DNA from: Ifrita kowaldi
Taxonomy: Eukaryota > Chordata > Aves > Passeriformes > Cinclosomatidae
Length of the DNA stretch: 64,000 nt
NCBI GenBank assembly: GCA_013398055.1
Contig: VZRS01014158.1
Coordinates: 377,488-441,487, forward strand
Reading direction: 5' to 3'
Positions 60,442 through 64,000 of this stretch are shown here, piece by piece. Position 1 is the stretch's first letter. Each line of letters opens with the position of its first letter. A program made the translations under genes and the position numbers. A model generated the notes under the pieces. That model was not told where the DNA came from. It ran no database searches and saw nothing but the letters and a program-made list of their open reading frames with translations.

Positions 60442-63400
60442 AAAAGAAACTATTTGTGTTTCGTGTAGAGGAAAATCAGTTTATTCATTTGTTTTTCCCA
60501 AAATACATCATCTCCTGTAATATCCATCTCAGTAAGGTGAGTAATTTAACCCTTTCACTGTGTGAAAGTACATGTTTATTAGGGTCTGTGTGAGCCTTTT
60601 TTGACCGTGCATACAGAATAAGGAATTTTGCTCACAAAGCCTTACAAGGTCGGGTGCTAGTGAATACATGGGAATAATGGTGCTAACAAAATTCACATCC
60701 TTTTTTGACCCATGGCCTCTTTATCCTCTTTTGAGTGACTAGTGTTAACATCATTGTCCACATGTATTCATGCACAGGAGCTTTTAATCTCAGCTTTTCT
60801 GCACTGAGTGGCTGCGCATATGTGGACACACAGTTGCTGTCGTGTTAAAAGATGATGAAATGACTTTTGCTCCCAGTATTCTTCAGCCATTTACTCTTTT
60901 CTGCGGTGTATTCACATGAATGTTCTTTCCAACTTCCTTTATTTTATAATATGCAAGCACTTGCATCACACTACTGAAATTATTTTTTGCTTAATATTGA
61001 AAGACCATGCTTTATACACATGAATACAATATGCATTATGCATAGGTACTAGTGGTTGGTAGTTACTGGTTTTCAAACAAGTTATATATATAGACATTTC
61101 TCTTTTTTTTTCAAGTTATGTAATTGTTAATGTCTGCCTTGAGTATTGTAACTGGCTAGTGTCAAAATAGAAACCTGCATGGTTATTCTTGCAAAATAGT
61201 GATAAAGGAGTATAACTACCAAAAATGCACTGGAATACAGAGAAAGATGTAGAATCAAAACATACTCTCAGCTATGCTAAAAAAAATTACTGGATTGAAC
61301 TTAAAGCTATGTTCAAATATGAAGTGAGAGATACATTAGTTCTGAAGAAATTTAGTAATTTCTGTTTTATGAGTAGTTTTCAGTACATAAACTGTATGTG
61401 TCATTGGTCAGACTGATTTCTTTGCATTATGGTCAAAACTATCTTTTGGGTGGTTTGTGACTAAGATCCTGCTGAAAATATTTTACATTTTTGTGTCTGC
61501 AAAATGAAAGTTGTTTTTAATTTACGCAAGATGCTTAATCAAAATTGCTATAATGTACCTCTGAACCAGATAAGGATGTAATATTTTTGGAAGCAATTGT
61601 ACATTTATTAAACAATAATTTGCCTTTATTTTTTGTCTAAGCATTTATTATTTTCATCTCATTTTCCAAAGACACTTCATTACAAGGCTGTTTGTTTTAT
61701 TGCTACTGCAGTATTAAAAAATCTCCTGTTACTTATAAATAGAAACTTAATATGGGTTATAGTTCTGACCGAAATTGAAGGTAAACTCTCATTAGATTAT
61801 GGCACCTCATATGAGAAATTATTAAGGTCACTTATGATCTTATGAACTAATGACCTTTGCATCCAAGAGAAATGGGAAAGGGCAAAGGCAACGCAGCTTG
61901 TTTTTCTACTGCACCCCGTTTGTAGGCAACAGTACGCAGACGAATATGCAGTAAAAAGAAACAAAGTCTGAAAGTTAATACCCCAGGCGCCAAACACATG
62001 TCTGTGAAAGAGGAATGCAAGCAGACATTTCTATGTGCAGTACATTAATTCCTAATGGGTTCTTTCTCTTCTACAAAGGTCAGATCATTGGACGGAAGAG
62101 AATCCCATCTCAGCAGTGTATAACCTGCCTTGGTGTGTGTGGAGTATCATCATAGCTGGGTTTTCTTGCTATGGGGTTAACAGCCCACGGTAAGCGATTA
62201 ATACTGCTCCATTACTACTGGTAAGACATGGACAGCTCAACAGGGCAATCCTATTAATGCTGGCTGCATATAAATCTGGCTTTTTATACAACCAAAGTAT
62301 TCTCAGCCTCAAAGCGCTGAGTGTCCCTGTTACGCTAGAAGGATGGGATGCTGAGGAGGATGCCTGCACAGGATCATACCCCATCTGGAGTTTTGTACAT
62401 ATGGCCCTTAGTTTAATAGCCTTCTTTCCTTTTTAATAGCTGATGTTGCAATGGAAAACATAAGGTTGATAATTTTAGTCTCTGAAGCTGGGGTGTGACG
62501 CAGTCATAAGGTGTGAAATCAGTGCAAGCCTTGCCATAGCCTCCAGTGAATTTTGCCATGAGAGAAATCAAGCCTGGGCAGAGCCAGTGAATGGGTTACT
62601 AACATGCACTCAGGACAGAATGGAGTGACTTTGTAGGTGGCCTCGCTGCTCCTGAACAAATGCACAGATCATGGCCAGCTGCAGGGGCAGTTCCTGGCTG
62701 TGGCTGTCTGTCCAGCAGAGACCACCAAACCCACACCCGCTACAGCCACCAAACAACTGAGAAGATGGGTTGGCACGCACAGCTGAAGTCATACAACAAT
62801 CTGAGAGGTTAAAAATAATAAGAAAGTCCTCGAGTCTGCCTGTCTTGGGACACATTTTTTTTTCTAAATCAAGGCTCCTAATTTAGATTTTGGACTATTT
62901 TTACTGCTGTTTTCATAAATGAACAAAAAACTATATTGCATATAACTGTGTAGGACTGCATTTTGCAAATCTGATATGTCAACATTCCTCTTGGTTTCAA
63001 CAGTAATTTTTCTCAACTAAGAACTACAAAATTTCATAAAGCAAGTTTATGCAGGATTTGAACTATAATTAACAGGTAGTGTATTAGGTTAACTTTTGTC
63101 AAGGGAAGCTGAGTGGAAGAAGAGTAATTGAGACTGGAATTTCTCACTGCCTTTGTTATCCAAATATTTGACAAAAATAAAATCCGATCTTTATATAAGT
63201 AAGTAATTTTTTCCAAGAAGGTGGTTGGTAACATACAGTGCTACTACATTTGTGTTTCAATGATCCCTTGTGACTAGATTTCTATACAAATATATAAACA
63301 GTTTATACAGCTGGTTAGGATGGTGTGAGTATTATAGATCTCACATAAAAGTGTTTATTATTTATCTTCAAATTTTTCCTTTAACTTTTTCAAAACTAAC

Positions 63401-64000
63401 TGAGAGCCTTAAATGGCAAGTATAACAATTTTGCAGGTGATTCTTACTGAAATCACACTGTTTTGTACCATGGAGTGAGAATAAAAGTTGTGAAGAATGT
63501 AATAAATATGCAATCATCCTGGATATTTTGAGTCAGCTGAGTCTTGTTGACTCTAGCTATAACATTGACTGTGAAAACTTTAAGAGAGGATGAGAAAAGC
63601 ACATTCTGGAATTTTTACCAGATATCTTTTTCTCACTCATCATCCCTTTGTGAAAGAATGAAGTTTGTGCATTAGAAAGGTGCAGGGTGTGAAATACCCA
63701 GGTGCCCAGAAAAAACGTATTTCAGCGTTATGTAATGAAATCTGATGGGTGGAAATGGCCTTCAAAGGCTATTTCCTTCCCTTGAACAACAAATGCTGTC
63801 ATCAGCTACTTTTGATTAGCTGTGAATTATGACTCTGTCAAGGTAAAAGGGCTCTGGTTACAGATGCACCTTCAAGTCCAGCAACAGTCAGGTAATCATG
63901 AGCAAAACTTGACCACCTGCAGTGGTGTGGGATTATTCTCATGGTCCACAATGAATCCTTGGATCAAGACTCACTTGTGTAAGACATGCTTGAGTCTTCA

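Larger units (their letters stand above)
57761..64000. other. intergenic DNA without recognisable genes
   Basis: AT-rich, short open frames only. It contains TTCC and AAT microsatellites and a 27-bp-period duplication. A GC-richer stretch at 58.03-58.45 kb and another at 62.6-62.8 kb could not be assigned. Confidence 0.75.

Noticed and set aside
1..64000. tRNA genes, rRNA, CRISPR arrays, phage or bacterial mobile elements
   Set aside because: No tRNA A/B box pairs, no spaced direct-repeat arrays and no prokaryotic gene organisation seen; the window is vertebrate nuclear DNA.

Overview
The window is vertebrate nuclear DNA, almost certainly from a bird. It is AT-rich and intron-bearing, it carries CR1 LINE fragments of several ages (one a typical avian CR1 3' end), and its only recognisable protein-coding gene is split by canonical GT-AG introns. 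No bacterial, viral or organellar gene organisation is seen, and I found no undescribed multi-gene system.

The gene is SLC38A2 (SNAT2, the sodium-coupled neutral amino acid transporter) on the minus strand. Fourteen coding exons from 33214 down to 21739 read through in frame for 461 codons plus stop, and match the vertebrate SNAT2 family from the SHYAD...ENQNF segment of the N-terminus to the C-terminus. The first part of the protein (about 38 residues in mammals), the start codon and the 5'UTR are not visible. They probably lie in a 540-base run of N (33423-33962) inside the promoter CpG island, or close to it. A 3'UTR of about 3.5 kb runs down to a poly(A) signal at 18200-18205. It holds a CR1 fragment, a cluster of Pumilio-type motifs and a strong hairpin just upstream of the poly(A) signal.

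Layout: 1-18.17 kb is intergenic DNA downstream of SLC38A2, with microsatellites, a perfect palindrome containing a D-box motif and a few GC-richer patches that I cannot identify. 18.17-33.21 kb is SLC38A2. 33.3-35.76 kb is a CpG island with the assembly gap. 35.76-64 kb is gene-free DNA upstream of SLC38A2, with two old CR1 copies (about 48.1-48.9 and 57.1-57.7 kb), an unidentified GC-rich patch (43.0-44.2 kb), several simple repeats, and an exact 479-bp duplication on either side of a single N (46834) that looks like an assembly artefact.

In mammals SLC38A2 sits between SLC38A1 and SLC38A4. No coding exon of either is recognisable here, so the flanks are read as intergenic. Exon coordinates are sequence-derived and reliable. 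Regulatory and repeat calls outside the gene rest on motifs and are less certain.
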